Assembly: GCA_046350055.1 (NCBI GenBank)
Contig: JAXMBC010000001.1
Coordinates: 5,518,001 to 5,582,000, forward strand
Reading direction: 5' to 3'
Source of the DNA: JAEUIE01 sp046350055
GTDB lineage: Bacteria > Planctomycetota > Planctomycetia > Gemmatales > HRBIN36
DNA: 64,000 nucleotides
A model generated the notes under the pieces. It saw only the letters and a program-made list of their open reading frames with translations, searched no databases and was not told the origin of the DNA. The translations under genes and the position numbers were made by a program. Below, piece by piece: positions 42,921 to 51,673 of this stretch. The stretch's first letter is position 1, and each line of letters begins with the position of its first letter.

Positions 42921-44597
42921 TTAGAACTTCAACCCGAGGTCGTACATACCTGTCGAAAGTGGCTCGCAGCGCTGCAGCTTAGCCGGAAGAATGACCGAAC
43001 CGAACTCTTGCGTGTGTAATTGAACGATACACTCTGTACTGGTAAATTCCTGTGGAGTGAACACACGAATGCCTGTCATGCTGATGTCACGCGAGGTACC
43101 GACTATGGGATCACCAATGTTATTGACATAGATGGGATAGAGGTAAACTTTACTCTCAAACCGATATCGTTCCGAGGTTCGAGTTTCCGTCTTTGCCAGC
43201 AGATACGTGCGTAAACTGCAGAGCAGTGCCGGCACTACAATCTCCAACCGGTCACGCTCATTTTCCGGCTTGGCATCGGTGTAGCAAAGTTGAATCTCCA
43301 CCTCGGTCTGCTTGACATTTGCTTCCTTGGGGGGAGTCATGCGGATGCGGATCGCAATATACTCCGACTTCCGCCGCAGCATCTTCTGCCAGAAATTCTG
43401 GCTCATCTTGATGTGGTACGTGTACTCATGTGATTCTTCATGCACTTCAACCAGTTTGGCATTCCATTCATGTGCAAAGCCATCCAGCTTATTCAGTGCC
43501 AGGCCGCCTGGCAGCCAGGCCGCACAACGGTGAATGACCATGCCGTTTTCATCTATGAGAAAGCGGATGCCTTGATCCTTGTTGTAGATCGTCTTCATGG
43601 CGACGACCTGGATCAAGCGACGAAGTATTACTTCCACTTCATCCGCGGGGATAACTGGAAGCGTTTCCCCTGACAGCAGGAGCGACGACTCCGTTGCAGA
43701 CTGATCCGTCAGTGGCTTCATGCGAAACCCGCTCGACTTGGCGACCGATTGAATCAGGTTTTCAAGGAAGCTGGTGCAATTGCCAAAACGTCGACTGGGT
43801 TCAAAATCCAGTGCGCGATACAACACTTCATGCTCATGTGCGGGCAGAAGACGCAAGTCGAGTTCCATCGCACGACGCTGTTCCCGCCATTGTTTGATGG
43901 TATTGCCATGGAACGGCAGTTGCCCGGTCAGCATCTCTGCATAAATGAGCGCCAGGCTGTATTGATCAGAATTGGGGTGATAGGCACCTTCATACAATTC
44001 CGGCGCAGCGTACTTGAGGCCTTGCTGATCGAGTTGCTGGCCAGCAGGTAACCAGGCAAGTTGGGCGAGACAGTAGTCGGCCACCCGCAGCCTTCCGCCA
44101 AAGTAATAGAGCGAGGAAGGGTTCAAATACAAATGATGCAAATTCGCATGGCGTACCATGTGTTCCAGCGATTCAGTGATGATTGCCAGATACTGCAGCA
44201 GTTCCTTGCGATCGATACCTGGTTTACCCTGCGACATCAATTGACGCCAGCGGTCAAACAGATTCGATTCAGGAACAGCACCAACAATCAGCACGCGACC
44301 TGAATCAAAATGAATGTCTTCAATGGGTGCCAGACGAGGATGTTTCAGATACTTGAGATAAGCGATCTTTTCCAACTCAGCATCAGATAGTGTTCGCTTC
44401 CTGGAGAGGCCTTTCAGAATCTTTACCTGACGCAGTCGACCGTCCTGGGTACGTGCCTTCCACACTTCCATCAGGGGAGTGTAGCTTTCGCGAGAAAGAT
44501 ACTGCAAACCAGCATCCGCTACCGGAGCGGTTTCTCCACTGGGCGTCTCAAACAGGGGATCAAGAACCGGTTCGCTTTGACTCACACACTCAACCAT
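42921..44597 (-). CDS. Pseudokinase fused to a C-terminal PilZ domain
   Basis: This 558-residue protein starts with a protein-kinase fold (about residues 35-290). The VAIK-type Lys is present (RQVKILKG), the APE segment is YAAPEL, and the helix-F Asp is kept (NSDQYSLALIYAEMLTG). The catalytic loop, however, reads HLYLNPSSL where HRDLKPEN is expected, losing the catalytic Asp, the Lys and the Asn, while DFG reads DYC. It is thus very likely catalytically dead. Residues about 470-558 form a PilZ domain with ERYRFESK and RDISMTGIRV, the usual c-di-GMP contacts. No membrane segment is seen. Confidence 0.85.
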   Translation of the reverse strand: MVECVSQSEPVLDPLFETPSGETAPVADAGLQYLSRESYTPLMEVWKARTQDGRLRQVKILKGLSRKRTLSDAELEKIAYLKYLKHPRLAPIEDIHFDSGRVLIVGAVPESNLFDRWRQLMSQGKPGIDRKELLQYLAIITESLEHMVRHANLHHLYLNPSSLYYFGGRLRVADYCLAQLAWLPAGQQLDQQGLKYAAPELYEGAYHPNSDQYSLALIYAEMLTGQLPFHGNTIKQWREQRRAMELDLRLLPAHEHEVLYRALDFEPSRRFGNCTSFLENLIQSVAKSSGFRMKPLTDQSATESSLLLSGETLPVIPADEVEVILRRLIQVVAMKTIYNKDQGIRFLIDENGMVIHRCAAWLPGGLALNKLDGFAHEWNAKLVEVHEESHEYTYHIKMSQNFWQKMLRRKSEYIAIRIRMTPPKEANVKQTEVEIQLCYTDAKPENERDRLEIVVPALLCSLRTYLLAKTETRTSERYRFESKVYLYPIYVNNIGDPIVGTSRDISMTGIRVFTPQEFTSTECIVQLHTQEFGSVILPAKLQRCEPLSTGMYDLGLKF

Positions 44598-44813
44598 TAG
44601 GCAGACAGTGAACGTACCCTTAGCGCAATGCTAAGGGCTTAGCCACTCTAGTTTAGGTCAACATGCGCGGGCAAACAAACGAATCGCATGCTTTTTATAG
44701 ATGATCCGTTTTCAGACATCACTTTATTCTGTACAGGCATGAATCTCTGTTGTGCATGTCCTTTGCACAATATTGATGACTGATCGAAAGTAATCATACG
44801 TCGAATCAACACG

Positions 44814-45368
44814 TTAGTCTGGTCGCTGCATCAATAAACCCCAGTGCCAAGAACAACAACAAAGAGATTCCTCACGAACATACTGAAACCCAGCTTCCTC
44901 AGCCCAATTTCGACACTGAATCGTCGACGGTCGGATAGTCTTGGATGGCCCACGTGGTGTCTCCACATCGGTCCTCCAGTGGACTATTCCTAGCTTGCCT
45001 CCCAACTTCAGGACCCGCCACGCTTCCTTCAGCAACTTCAACGGCTGTTCGATATGCAAGATGTTGAAAAGCATGACGAACTCCGCCTCCTTATCATTCA
45101 GCCCTGTACCCTGCAGGACAAAATCACGTTCCAAAACGACGATATTCGTGAGGCTGGCAGCCTGTGCTTTTTCGAATGTCGCCTGGGTCATCACAGGATC
45201 AATATCCAGTGCCAGCACTCTTCCCTGATTCAATTGCGCCGCGGGGATTGTGAATGTGCCATAGCCACAGCCAAATTCCACCACATCACCGCACAGACCT
45301 GTGCAGTCGAGTTTAGCTAACATTCAACTTGGGTTGAAAAACGTATCCCAATAGGATTGCTCCGGCAT
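44814..45368 (-). CDS. Class I SAM methyltransferase with an in-frame TGA near the start
   Basis: Residues downstream of the stop show a class I methyltransferase: VVEFGCGYGTFTIPAA (motif I), VLALDIDPVMT, then FVMLFNILH and a LLKEAWRVLKLGGKLGIVHW post-core. Fifteen codons upstream, in the same frame, a second ATG reads MPEQSYWDTFFNPS, an N-terminus expected for the family, followed by TGA at 45324-45326 and then ATG. The TGA therefore interrupts what looks like one coding region. Translation may restart at the ATG that directly follows. The substrate is unknown. Confidence 0.78.
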
Positions 45369-45398
45369 TCCACTCTCTCGGCCTTTCATTTGCAACTC

Positions 45399-45779
45399 CT
45401 ACACAACTGGTTTGAAGTTGATCCCACCTCCCAGTGTTTTCTTCACCGGGCATCGGCTGGCAGCTTCAAAAAGCAATGCCTCCTGTTCCGGACTCAGTTC
45501 GCCGTGCAAATGGAGTGAATATTCAAATGTCACAGTCTCAGGCAATGATCGATCCAGCCGGACTTCACATCTGGCAGATTCCAAAGAAATCTGCCGCTGA
45601 TCCGCCACCTTTCGCACGGTGATAACCATGCAAGTAGCCAGTGCAGCTTCCAGTAGCTCATGCGGTCCAAACCCCTTACCCTCTCCCCCTTTTTCCACTG
45701 GTACATCTGCCATCGACGACTGGATGCCATTCGACCATTCTGAACGGATACTTCCTTTGACGGTTGTTGCACAAATCAT
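45399..45779 (-). CDS. OsmC/Ohr-family protein
   Basis: This 126-residue protein fits the OsmC family of thiol peroxidases: GFGPHELLEAALATCMVITV with the first redox Cys and ASRCPVKKTLGGG with the second. They reduce organic hydroperoxides using a thiol. The ATG used lies inside the fold start; an ATG 30 bases earlier overlaps hom. It is the last gene of a seven-gene run on this strand, 19 bases after the hom stop. Confidence 0.86.
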   Translation of the reverse strand: MICATTVKGSIRSEWSNGIQSSMADVPVEKGGEGKGFGPHELLEAALATCMVITVRKVADQRQISLESARCEVRLDRSLPETVTFEYSLHLHGELSPEQEALLFEAASRCPVKKTLGGGINFKPVV

Positions 45780-45798
45780 CCAGGGTGTCCCCCCAATA

Positions 45799-47097
45799 CT
45801 ACTCTGCAATAGGCAGATAGATACTCGGCGTCAGACAGCAGTCGAGCTTATCAATCTGGTGAATCGCCTTGCGGATCGAGCCCAGATTCGTCGTGTGAGT
45901 ACTGATCACGATCGGCACGGCCAGGCCACGCTGGGTTTCCAATTGTTCATGCTGCACGATGGACGCGACGCTGATGTGTTCCTTACCCAGGATGCCTGCC
46001 ACCTGGGCCAGACTGCCGGGCTGTTCTTCGGCATTCACCCGCAGATAGAAGCGACTTTGAATTTCGGAAGGTGAGCACAAGCCAATGCCTCGGTCAGGTG
46101 CCCAGAGCCGGGAATTATCATACGTGATTTGCGTGTGTCCCAGTGCCAGATCGATGATATCCGACACCACCGCACTGGCGGTAGGCATCTGCCCCGCTCC
46201 GGGCCCACACAGAAGCGTATCCTTGACCACATCGCCCACGACCTCGATGGCGTTGTAAGGCCCCGGCATCTGGGCCAGCGGGTCGAATCGGCTCACCAGT
46301 GTGGGCTCAACGTGAAGAGCCACCCGGTGCTCGCTCATCCATGCTTCGGCAATGAGTTTAATGACATAACCCATTACCCGGGCATACTGAATATCCACCA
46401 GTTCGATGTTCTGAATACCCCGGCGCTCAATGGCGTCGCCCTGAATGCTCACGCCAAAGCAAAGCCGAGCGAGAACCGCCAGTTTCTGAGCCGAATCCAT
46501 GCCGCTTACATCCAGTGTCGGGTCAGCTTCAGCATATCCCAGCCGTTGCGCTTCCAGAAGCGCTGCTTCATATGAGAGATTCTGCTCTGACATGGCTGTC
46601 AGAATGAAGTTTGTAGTACCATTGAGAATGGCTTTGATGGCAGTCACCTGGTTCGCTGCCAGTCCCTGAGTAAGGGCATGAACAATGGGAATACCGCCAC
46701 CCACGCTGGCTTCAAGGCTCAGGGTGACGCCGGCATGATGTGCCGCTGCGAAGAGTTCATCGCCGTGCGTGGCCAGTACTGCTTTATTAGCCGTGATGAC
46801 ATGTTTCTTTTTTGAGAAGCACTGCAACATGTGGGTACGTGCAGGCTCGAGTCCACCCATCAACTCAACGACAACGTCCACCTCGGGGTTATTCCAGACG
46901 ATCTGCGGATCGGAGCCAATCAATTCCGGCGGCACTTTAACCAGCCGCTCTTTATCCAGGTCGCGGACCACCACGTGATGAAGTCGCAGCGGTCGCCCGG
47001 CCCGACGCTCCAGTCGTTCCGACTCATCGAGCAGCAAACGCAACACGCCACTGCCCACTACGCCGCAACCCAACAGGGCGACACCCAGTGATTTCAT
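45799..47097 (-). CDS. hom: Homoserine dehydrogenase
   Basis: The enzyme reduces aspartate semialdehyde to homoserine for threonine and methionine synthesis. The 432-residue protein has the N-terminal NAD(P) loop LLGCGVVGSGVLRLL, HVITANKAVLATHG, the catalytic-domain block EASVGGGIPIVHALTQGLAA with LNGTTNFILTAM and AEADPTLDVSGMDSAQKLAV, and a C-terminal ACT domain (about residues 350-425) for feedback control. It starts 12 bases after the last ABC permease and precedes osmC. This placement in an export operon is unusual for hom. Confidence 0.97.
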   Translation of the reverse strand: MKSLGVALLGCGVVGSGVLRLLLDESERLERRAGRPLRLHHVVVRDLDKERLVKVPPELIGSDPQIVWNNPEVDVVVELMGGLEPARTHMLQCFSKKKHVITANKAVLATHGDELFAAAHHAGVTLSLEASVGGGIPIVHALTQGLAANQVTAIKAILNGTTNFILTAMSEQNLSYEAALLEAQRLGYAEADPTLDVSGMDSAQKLAVLARLCFGVSIQGDAIERRGIQNIELVDIQYARVMGYVIKLIAEAWMSEHRVALHVEPTLVSRFDPLAQMPGPYNAIEVVGDVVKDTLLCGPGAGQMPTASAVVSDIIDLALGHTQITYDNSRLWAPDRGIGLCSPSEIQSRFYLRVNAEEQPGSLAQVAGILGKEHISVASIVQHEQLETQRGLAVPIVISTHTTNLGSIRKAIHQIDKLDCCLTPSIYLPIAE

Positions 47098-47109
47098 TTC
47101 CGCATCCTG

Positions 47110-48336
47110 CTAACGTACGGCATCGAGAGGCTTGATACGCATCGCTGAGACAGCAGGTATGATGCCACCCAGCAAGCCCATCATCACGGTAAAGATACAA
47201 GCTACTCGAATAACTTCACGATCCACCACCATTTTGAAGACCACAGTCTTACCGCCACCTTGACCACTGCTGAGTTGGCCTTTCTGCTCAATGCCATTGA
47301 CTCCCAGTCCGATCAGAACGCCCAGCAAGCCACCCAGGAAGGCAATCAAGAGTGATTCCATGAGAAACGACAGCAGTATCTGCAGCTTGGAATAGCCAAT
47401 AATACGCAGGACACCAATATCCTTGACTCGCTGAGCGACTGCTGCAAACATCGTGTTCATCAACCCAAACATACCACCCACTGCCATGATGATCGCTATC
47501 ACGATGGCAGAGATCTGGAACGTCTTGGTGTTCTCCGTCATCTTCTGATAGTACTCCTTCTCGGGCATGGCATTCACTTTAATGTCAGGCAGATCGCGAT
47601 AATAGGCACAAGCCTGCGACGCAATTTCGTAACTGGGCAACCGAAGTACGATCGTGGTATACATACTCTGCTTGCGTTCTTCGTTGTCCTTGCCAAAGTA
47701 CTTTCCCACATCTTCACGCTTCGCCCAGATTTCTGAATCAAAAGGTGAGCCACCCGAGTCCATAATGCCCACGAGTTCCAGTACCGGGGGCAAACCAGGG
47801 CGAGGAGTGAAAGTATCACCGATTTTCATCCCCAGTAACCGGGCAATGCCATCACCCATGACGCACTGCATACCACTACGGTCGAACCACTTTCCACCGG
47901 GCTTCAATTGCAAGCCATGTACCTTGCCGGCAATGATCGGATCTTCCACACCACGAATCTGCAGGAAGCGGAAACTGGGGCGGCCGCCAGGAGTTGTTGG
48001 AGGCAGTTCCTGTGTGACATTGCCATAGACTTCCATGCTCACCCACACCGAGCCATCTGGTTCGCGGGATACCAGGTCATCGCCACTCCACAGTGAAAAC
48101 AGGGTCTTGTGCACATCATCGATGTTGATTTCGCTGAAGAGTTCATCGTTGGCGCCATCTTTCAGGATGATGACATTTCCCGGATGCCCAGCATTCTCAG
48201 CCAGTGCTGCCAGGCCGCGGACAAATGCCAGCATCACCACCAGTAATGCCACCACCAGAGTGAACCCGACTGCGGTCAGCAGCGTGGTGCGCCAGCGAAC
48301 GCCCAGATTCCGGTAGTTGTAACGCAGGGGAATCAT
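47110..48336 (-). CDS. MacB/FtsX-like ABC permease, third of three
   Basis: This 408-residue permease has an N-terminal membrane helix after a basic start (RWRTTLLTAVGFTLVVALLV), a large periplasmic domain, and three C-terminal helices with the FtsX-type VKDIGVLRIIGYSKLQI loop. It is more distant from the other two permeases than they are from each other. Start and upstream stop overlap as TGATG. It should pair with the ATPase encoded upstream and the membrane-fusion protein. Confidence 0.92.
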   Translation of the reverse strand: MIPLRYNYRNLGVRWRTTLLTAVGFTLVVALLVVMLAFVRGLAALAENAGHPGNVIILKDGANDELFSEINIDDVHKTLFSLWSGDDLVSREPDGSVWVSMEVYGNVTQELPPTTPGGRPSFRFLQIRGVEDPIIAGKVHGLQLKPGGKWFDRSGMQCVMGDGIARLLGMKIGDTFTPRPGLPPVLELVGIMDSGGSPFDSEIWAKREDVGKYFGKDNEERKQSMYTTIVLRLPSYEIASQACAYYRDLPDIKVNAMPEKEYYQKMTENTKTFQISAIVIAIIMAVGGMFGLMNTMFAAVAQRVKDIGVLRIIGYSKLQILLSFLMESLLIAFLGGLLGVLIGLGVNGIEQKGQLSSGQGGGKTVVFKMVVDREVIRVACIFTVMMGLLGGIIPAVSAMRIKPLDAVR

Positions 48337-49574
48337 CAGGCGACCCTCGAGAATACATCAACCACTTTCACCGACCTGGCTGAGATGGCTGGACCAATGC
48401 TGCCTATCAACGCTGTCAACGCTCCAGCTCCAAATCCCCAGGCTACTGCTGCGTCGGGCACATTGAACCCGCCAAAGAACAGAATCTGCAGTTTCACATT
48501 GTTCATCAGAGCCCACACGGTGGTGGCGCTAAGACCACCTGCCAGTGTCCCCAGCAGGATTCCTTCACCCAGGATCAGGAACATGATCTGGTTCGGCCCG
48601 TAGCCAAGCACCTTGAGGACAGCAATCTCCATCCGCCGTTCACGCACCGTAATGCTGATGGCATTCGCAACAATCACTGTCATCACCGCGAAGATGGCAG
48701 GCACCAGTAACCACTTCACGCCCCAGAGAATATCCTTGAAAGGCTCCAGAAATCGACTGACAGCTGACGACAGCGTTTCGCACTTAACGTCGGGAAGAAA
48801 CGATTCGATGGTACCGGCTGACTGAATAGCGGACTTCTGATCATCCGTCATGATCCAGCCCAGGTTCACCTTGCCATCAAGATCACAATTGATCGCCTTG
48901 AGCACACGATTCAGGTAAGCAAAGTCCATGAATCCGCCCTGAGCCCAGCGGCTGCCCCCGGGTAGTTCACCAACGATTTCCAGTTCAAACTCAGCCTGCT
49001 TGCCATCAGCTCCTTTGTGCAACACGGAGGTAGCTTTGAACACATCACCGACTTTTTTACCAAGCTTCTTCAGCCGCTCCGGTCCGAGAAGAATACCGAT
49101 GTTATCCACCCCGGAGACAGGCGGTGTCTTCATCAACTTGATGAGATTCCCATCGTCGTCAAAGCCTTTCATGCCATCGACCATGGTGTTGATCTTGTCT
49201 GGCCAGCAGGCGATGACAAAGAAGAACTTGTCCTTATCCTGCATGGTTGGATCCAGCGTAAAGCCGACGAAGTGCCACAGGTTGGTATTCTCACCGTGGA
49301 AGCCATCAATATTGGATAGATTGGAATTGAGAGTGCTCCCAGTGGCAGCAATATCTTCCATATACTTGCGATCAAACCGGCTAGGAATACGGTATCGCTC
49401 AGTGATAACTGCCAGCACATCTTTCGATTGCTCGGCCATCTGCTTGTCGAGGAAGACAATGACGGTGGCAATCAGCGTAAAGATGGCGACAAGCAGAAAG
49501 ATCGCCAGCACCGTCAAGATGGATCGCACCTTGTTGCGGAGTAGATTCTTCAGAATGAGCTTCAGTAGTTTCAT
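48336..49574 (-). CDS. MacB/FtsX-like ABC permease, second of three
   Basis: This 412-residue permease has the four-helix FtsX layout and a C-terminal ISITVRERRMEIAVLKVLGY signature. It shares clear, extended similarity with the upstream permease (LILKNLLRNKVRSILTVLAI, ITERYRIPSRFDRKYMEDI, PERLKKLGKKVGDVF), so the two are tandem paralogs. The stop overlaps the start of the third permease by one base. Together with the first it could form a heterodimeric transporter core. Confidence 0.92.
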   Translation of the reverse strand: MKLLKLILKNLLRNKVRSILTVLAIFLLVAIFTLIATVIVFLDKQMAEQSKDVLAVITERYRIPSRFDRKYMEDIAATGSTLNSNLSNIDGFHGENTNLWHFVGFTLDPTMQDKDKFFFVIACWPDKINTMVDGMKGFDDDGNLIKLMKTPPVSGVDNIGILLGPERLKKLGKKVGDVFKATSVLHKGADGKQAEFELEIVGELPGGSRWAQGGFMDFAYLNRVLKAINCDLDGKVNLGWIMTDDQKSAIQSAGTIESFLPDVKCETLSSAVSRFLEPFKDILWGVKWLLVPAIFAVMTVIVANAISITVRERRMEIAVLKVLGYGPNQIMFLILGEGILLGTLAGGLSATTVWALMNNVKLQILFFGGFNVPDAAVAWGFGAGALTALIGSIGPAISARSVKVVDVFSRVA

Positions 49575-49632
49575 GGAGCTTCCTTACCAAACCCTCAGAT
49601 CATACTAGCAACCTTGCTGCTTTCAGATCAAC

Positions 49633-50877
49633 TTAGGCTACCCGGCTGAATACATCCACCACCTTGACTTTCTGCGCACTCAGGGCAGGCAGCGTGCAGC
49701 CCAGAAGCGTCACCAGCAAGCCCGCTCCCGGCCCCCACCACAGTGCTTCCTGTGGCACAAAGAACAGGGGAAAGAAGCCGATAGGTATCTTGATTCCCTC
49801 CATCAGCAGGTTGATCAGACCATACATCGACCATGAGCCAAGTGTTCCTGCCAGCAATCCCAGCATCAGACCTTCGCCCAGCACCAGTATCAGGATTTGC
49901 CTGCCACTGAATCCCAGCACCTTGAGCACCGCCAGTTCCTTACGACGTTCCCGAACTGTAATGCTGATTGCATTGGCCACTATCAGCGTCATGACAAAGA
50001 AGATCGCCGGAACCAGAATGAATTTCATCCCAAAGAGCAGGTCTTTGAACGGCTCCAGAAACCGGTTCATGGCCGAGGCCAGGGTCTCGCACTTTACCTG
50101 TGGCAGGTAAGTCGTAATAGCATGCGAAACCCGGGTGGCAGCATCCTGCGACTGCACCAGAAGCCAGCCCAGATCGATCCTGCCTGCCATGGGATGCTTC
50201 ACTGCATCGAGTTTTCGTCGCAGGTATTCATAGTCCATGAAACTGAAGGATGTCCATCGACTTGTTGCCGGAAGCACAGCAACAATCTCAAAGACATATT
50301 CCTGCCGCTGCGTAACATCCTGTTCAAGTACATACGCGGTGAAAACGTCCCCCACTTTTTTCTTCAACTTCTTGAGCCGTTCCGGCCCCATAATGATGCC
50401 GATGTTGTCGTTTCCCGAAACGGGCGGACGCTTCATGTGCGTTGTCGCCTGCCGGGCATCGGGAAAGTCCTCCAGACCATCGGTCATTCGCAGCATCATG
50501 TCAGGCTGGGTAGCCACCGTGATAAAGAAGCCGTCCTTCTGCTTGAATTCCTTATCGAGGGCAAAAGCGACAAAGTTCCAGCTGGCATATACATCCGGCT
50601 CAAAGCCGGGGATCTGCCGCAACATGGAGTTGAGCTGGCTGTCAGTCCGAATGATGTCTTCCAGATACCGCTGGCTGAACGAGTCCTGATCCGAACGTTC
50701 AGTGATGATGAGCTTGATGTCCTTCTCTTTCTCCGCCATAGAGTCTTCGAGAAAGCGGAGCACCGTGCCGACCATCGTAAGGATGGCGACGAGAAAAAAG
50801 ATGGCGAGCGAAGTGAGAATAGTCCGCAACTTATTACGGTACAGGTTCTTCAGAATAATCCTCGCCAACATCAGCAT
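49633..50877 (-). CDS. MacB/FtsX-like ABC permease, first of three
   Basis: This 414-residue permease has the same design: N-terminal helix, periplasmic MacB-like domain, three C-terminal helices, and ISITVRERRKELAVLKVLGF before the coupling region. Segments such as PPVSGNDNIGIIMGPERLKK are nearly the same as in the second permease. It begins four bases after the ATPase stop. Two ATG codons six bases apart are possible starts. Confidence 0.92.
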   Translation of the reverse strand: MLMLARIILKNLYRNKLRTILTSLAIFFLVAILTMVGTVLRFLEDSMAEKEKDIKLIITERSDQDSFSQRYLEDIIRTDSQLNSMLRQIPGFEPDVYASWNFVAFALDKEFKQKDGFFITVATQPDMMLRMTDGLEDFPDARQATTHMKRPPVSGNDNIGIIMGPERLKKLKKKVGDVFTAYVLEQDVTQRQEYVFEIVAVLPATSRWTSFSFMDYEYLRRKLDAVKHPMAGRIDLGWLLVQSQDAATRVSHAITTYLPQVKCETLASAMNRFLEPFKDLLFGMKFILVPAIFFVMTLIVANAISITVRERRKELAVLKVLGFSGRQILILVLGEGLMLGLLAGTLGSWSMYGLINLLMEGIKIPIGFFPLFFVPQEALWWGPGAGLLVTLLGCTLPALSAQKVKVVDVFSRVA

Positions 50878-50881
50878 GTAG

Positions 50882-51604
50882 CTAGCTCACGGAAATAAGC
50901 TCACCGGATCGACTCTTGACATAGGCATCTTCCACTAACCGACCCTTCTCCAGCCGCACCAGCCGTTGAGCTCGCTCTGCGGCGTGAGGATCGTGGGTAA
51001 CCATGATAATCGTTTTGCCGAGTGATCGGGGGAGTTCCTGCATCAGGGTCAGAATCTCGTCGGCACTCTTGGAATCGAGATCTCCTGTAGGCTCATCCGC
51101 GACGATGAGCGTAGGATCGGTTACCAGTGCGCGAGCAATGCCGACACGCTGCTGTTGCCCGCCTGACAGTTGCCCCGGGCGATGTCTCATGCGATCAGTC
51201 AGTCCCACCAGTTCCATCGCGGTGATGACCTGTTTGCGACGCTGCGAAGCAGACAGAGGCAGCAGCAGCAATGGCATCTCCACATTCTCATATGCCGTCA
51301 GCACCGGCAGCAGATGGTAGAACTGAAACACGAAACCGATACTGCGTGTCCGCCAGCGTGATAGTTCTTCCTCATTCATGGCCGAGACGAGGTCATCGCC
51401 CACCCAGATCTCGCCTTCGCTGGGCGTATCAAGCCCGGCAATCATGTTAAGTAATGTCGTCTTACCAGAACCCGAAGGCCCCATTAGCGCAACGAACTCC
51501 CCCTCCGCCACATCCAGGTTCAGATGATGCAGCACATCAATCCGCTCACCACCCCGTGCGAAGTATTTGACCACTTCACGACAACGGACAATCGGCTGGG
51601 CCAT
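50882..51604 (-). CDS. ABC transporter ATPase (MacB/LolD type)
   Basis: This 240-residue ATPase has Walker A GPSGSGKTTLLN, Q-loop FVFQFYHLLP, the signature LSGGQQQRVGIARAL, Walker B LIVADEPTGDLD and a switch His in MVTHDPHAAE. These are typical of the LolD/MacB group that works with FtsX-like permeases to move lipoproteins, peptides or drugs across the envelope. It is encoded between the fusion protein and three permeases and is the only ATPase present, so it must serve whichever permease pair assembles. Confidence 0.96.
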   Translation of the reverse strand: MAQPIVRCREVVKYFARGGERIDVLHHLNLDVAEGEFVALMGPSGSGKTTLLNMIAGLDTPSEGEIWVGDDLVSAMNEEELSRWRTRSIGFVFQFYHLLPVLTAYENVEMPLLLLPLSASQRRKQVITAMELVGLTDRMRHRPGQLSGGQQQRVGIARALVTDPTLIVADEPTGDLDSKSADEILTLMQELPRSLGKTIIMVTHDPHAAERAQRLVRLEKGRLVEDAYVKSRSGELISVS

Positions 51605-51673
51605 GGTTACGATATCTCAGCAGAGTTATGCAAACTGATCAGGAGCAGTACCACCAGTACAACCTGATCATCT

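Noticed and set aside
44618..44638. CCCTTAGC/GCTAAGGG hairpin before the pseudokinase gene as a terminator
   Set aside because: There is no T-run on either strand and no gene ends there; it may be an operator but nothing supports that.
44749..44771. TTGTGCA/TGCACAA hairpin after the methyltransferase gene as a terminator
   Set aside because: The stem is short and no T-run follows in the minus direction.
45321..45368. TGA decoded as selenocysteine
   Set aside because: Nothing like a SECIS hairpin follows, the position is not a catalytic residue, and an ATG directly follows the TGA.
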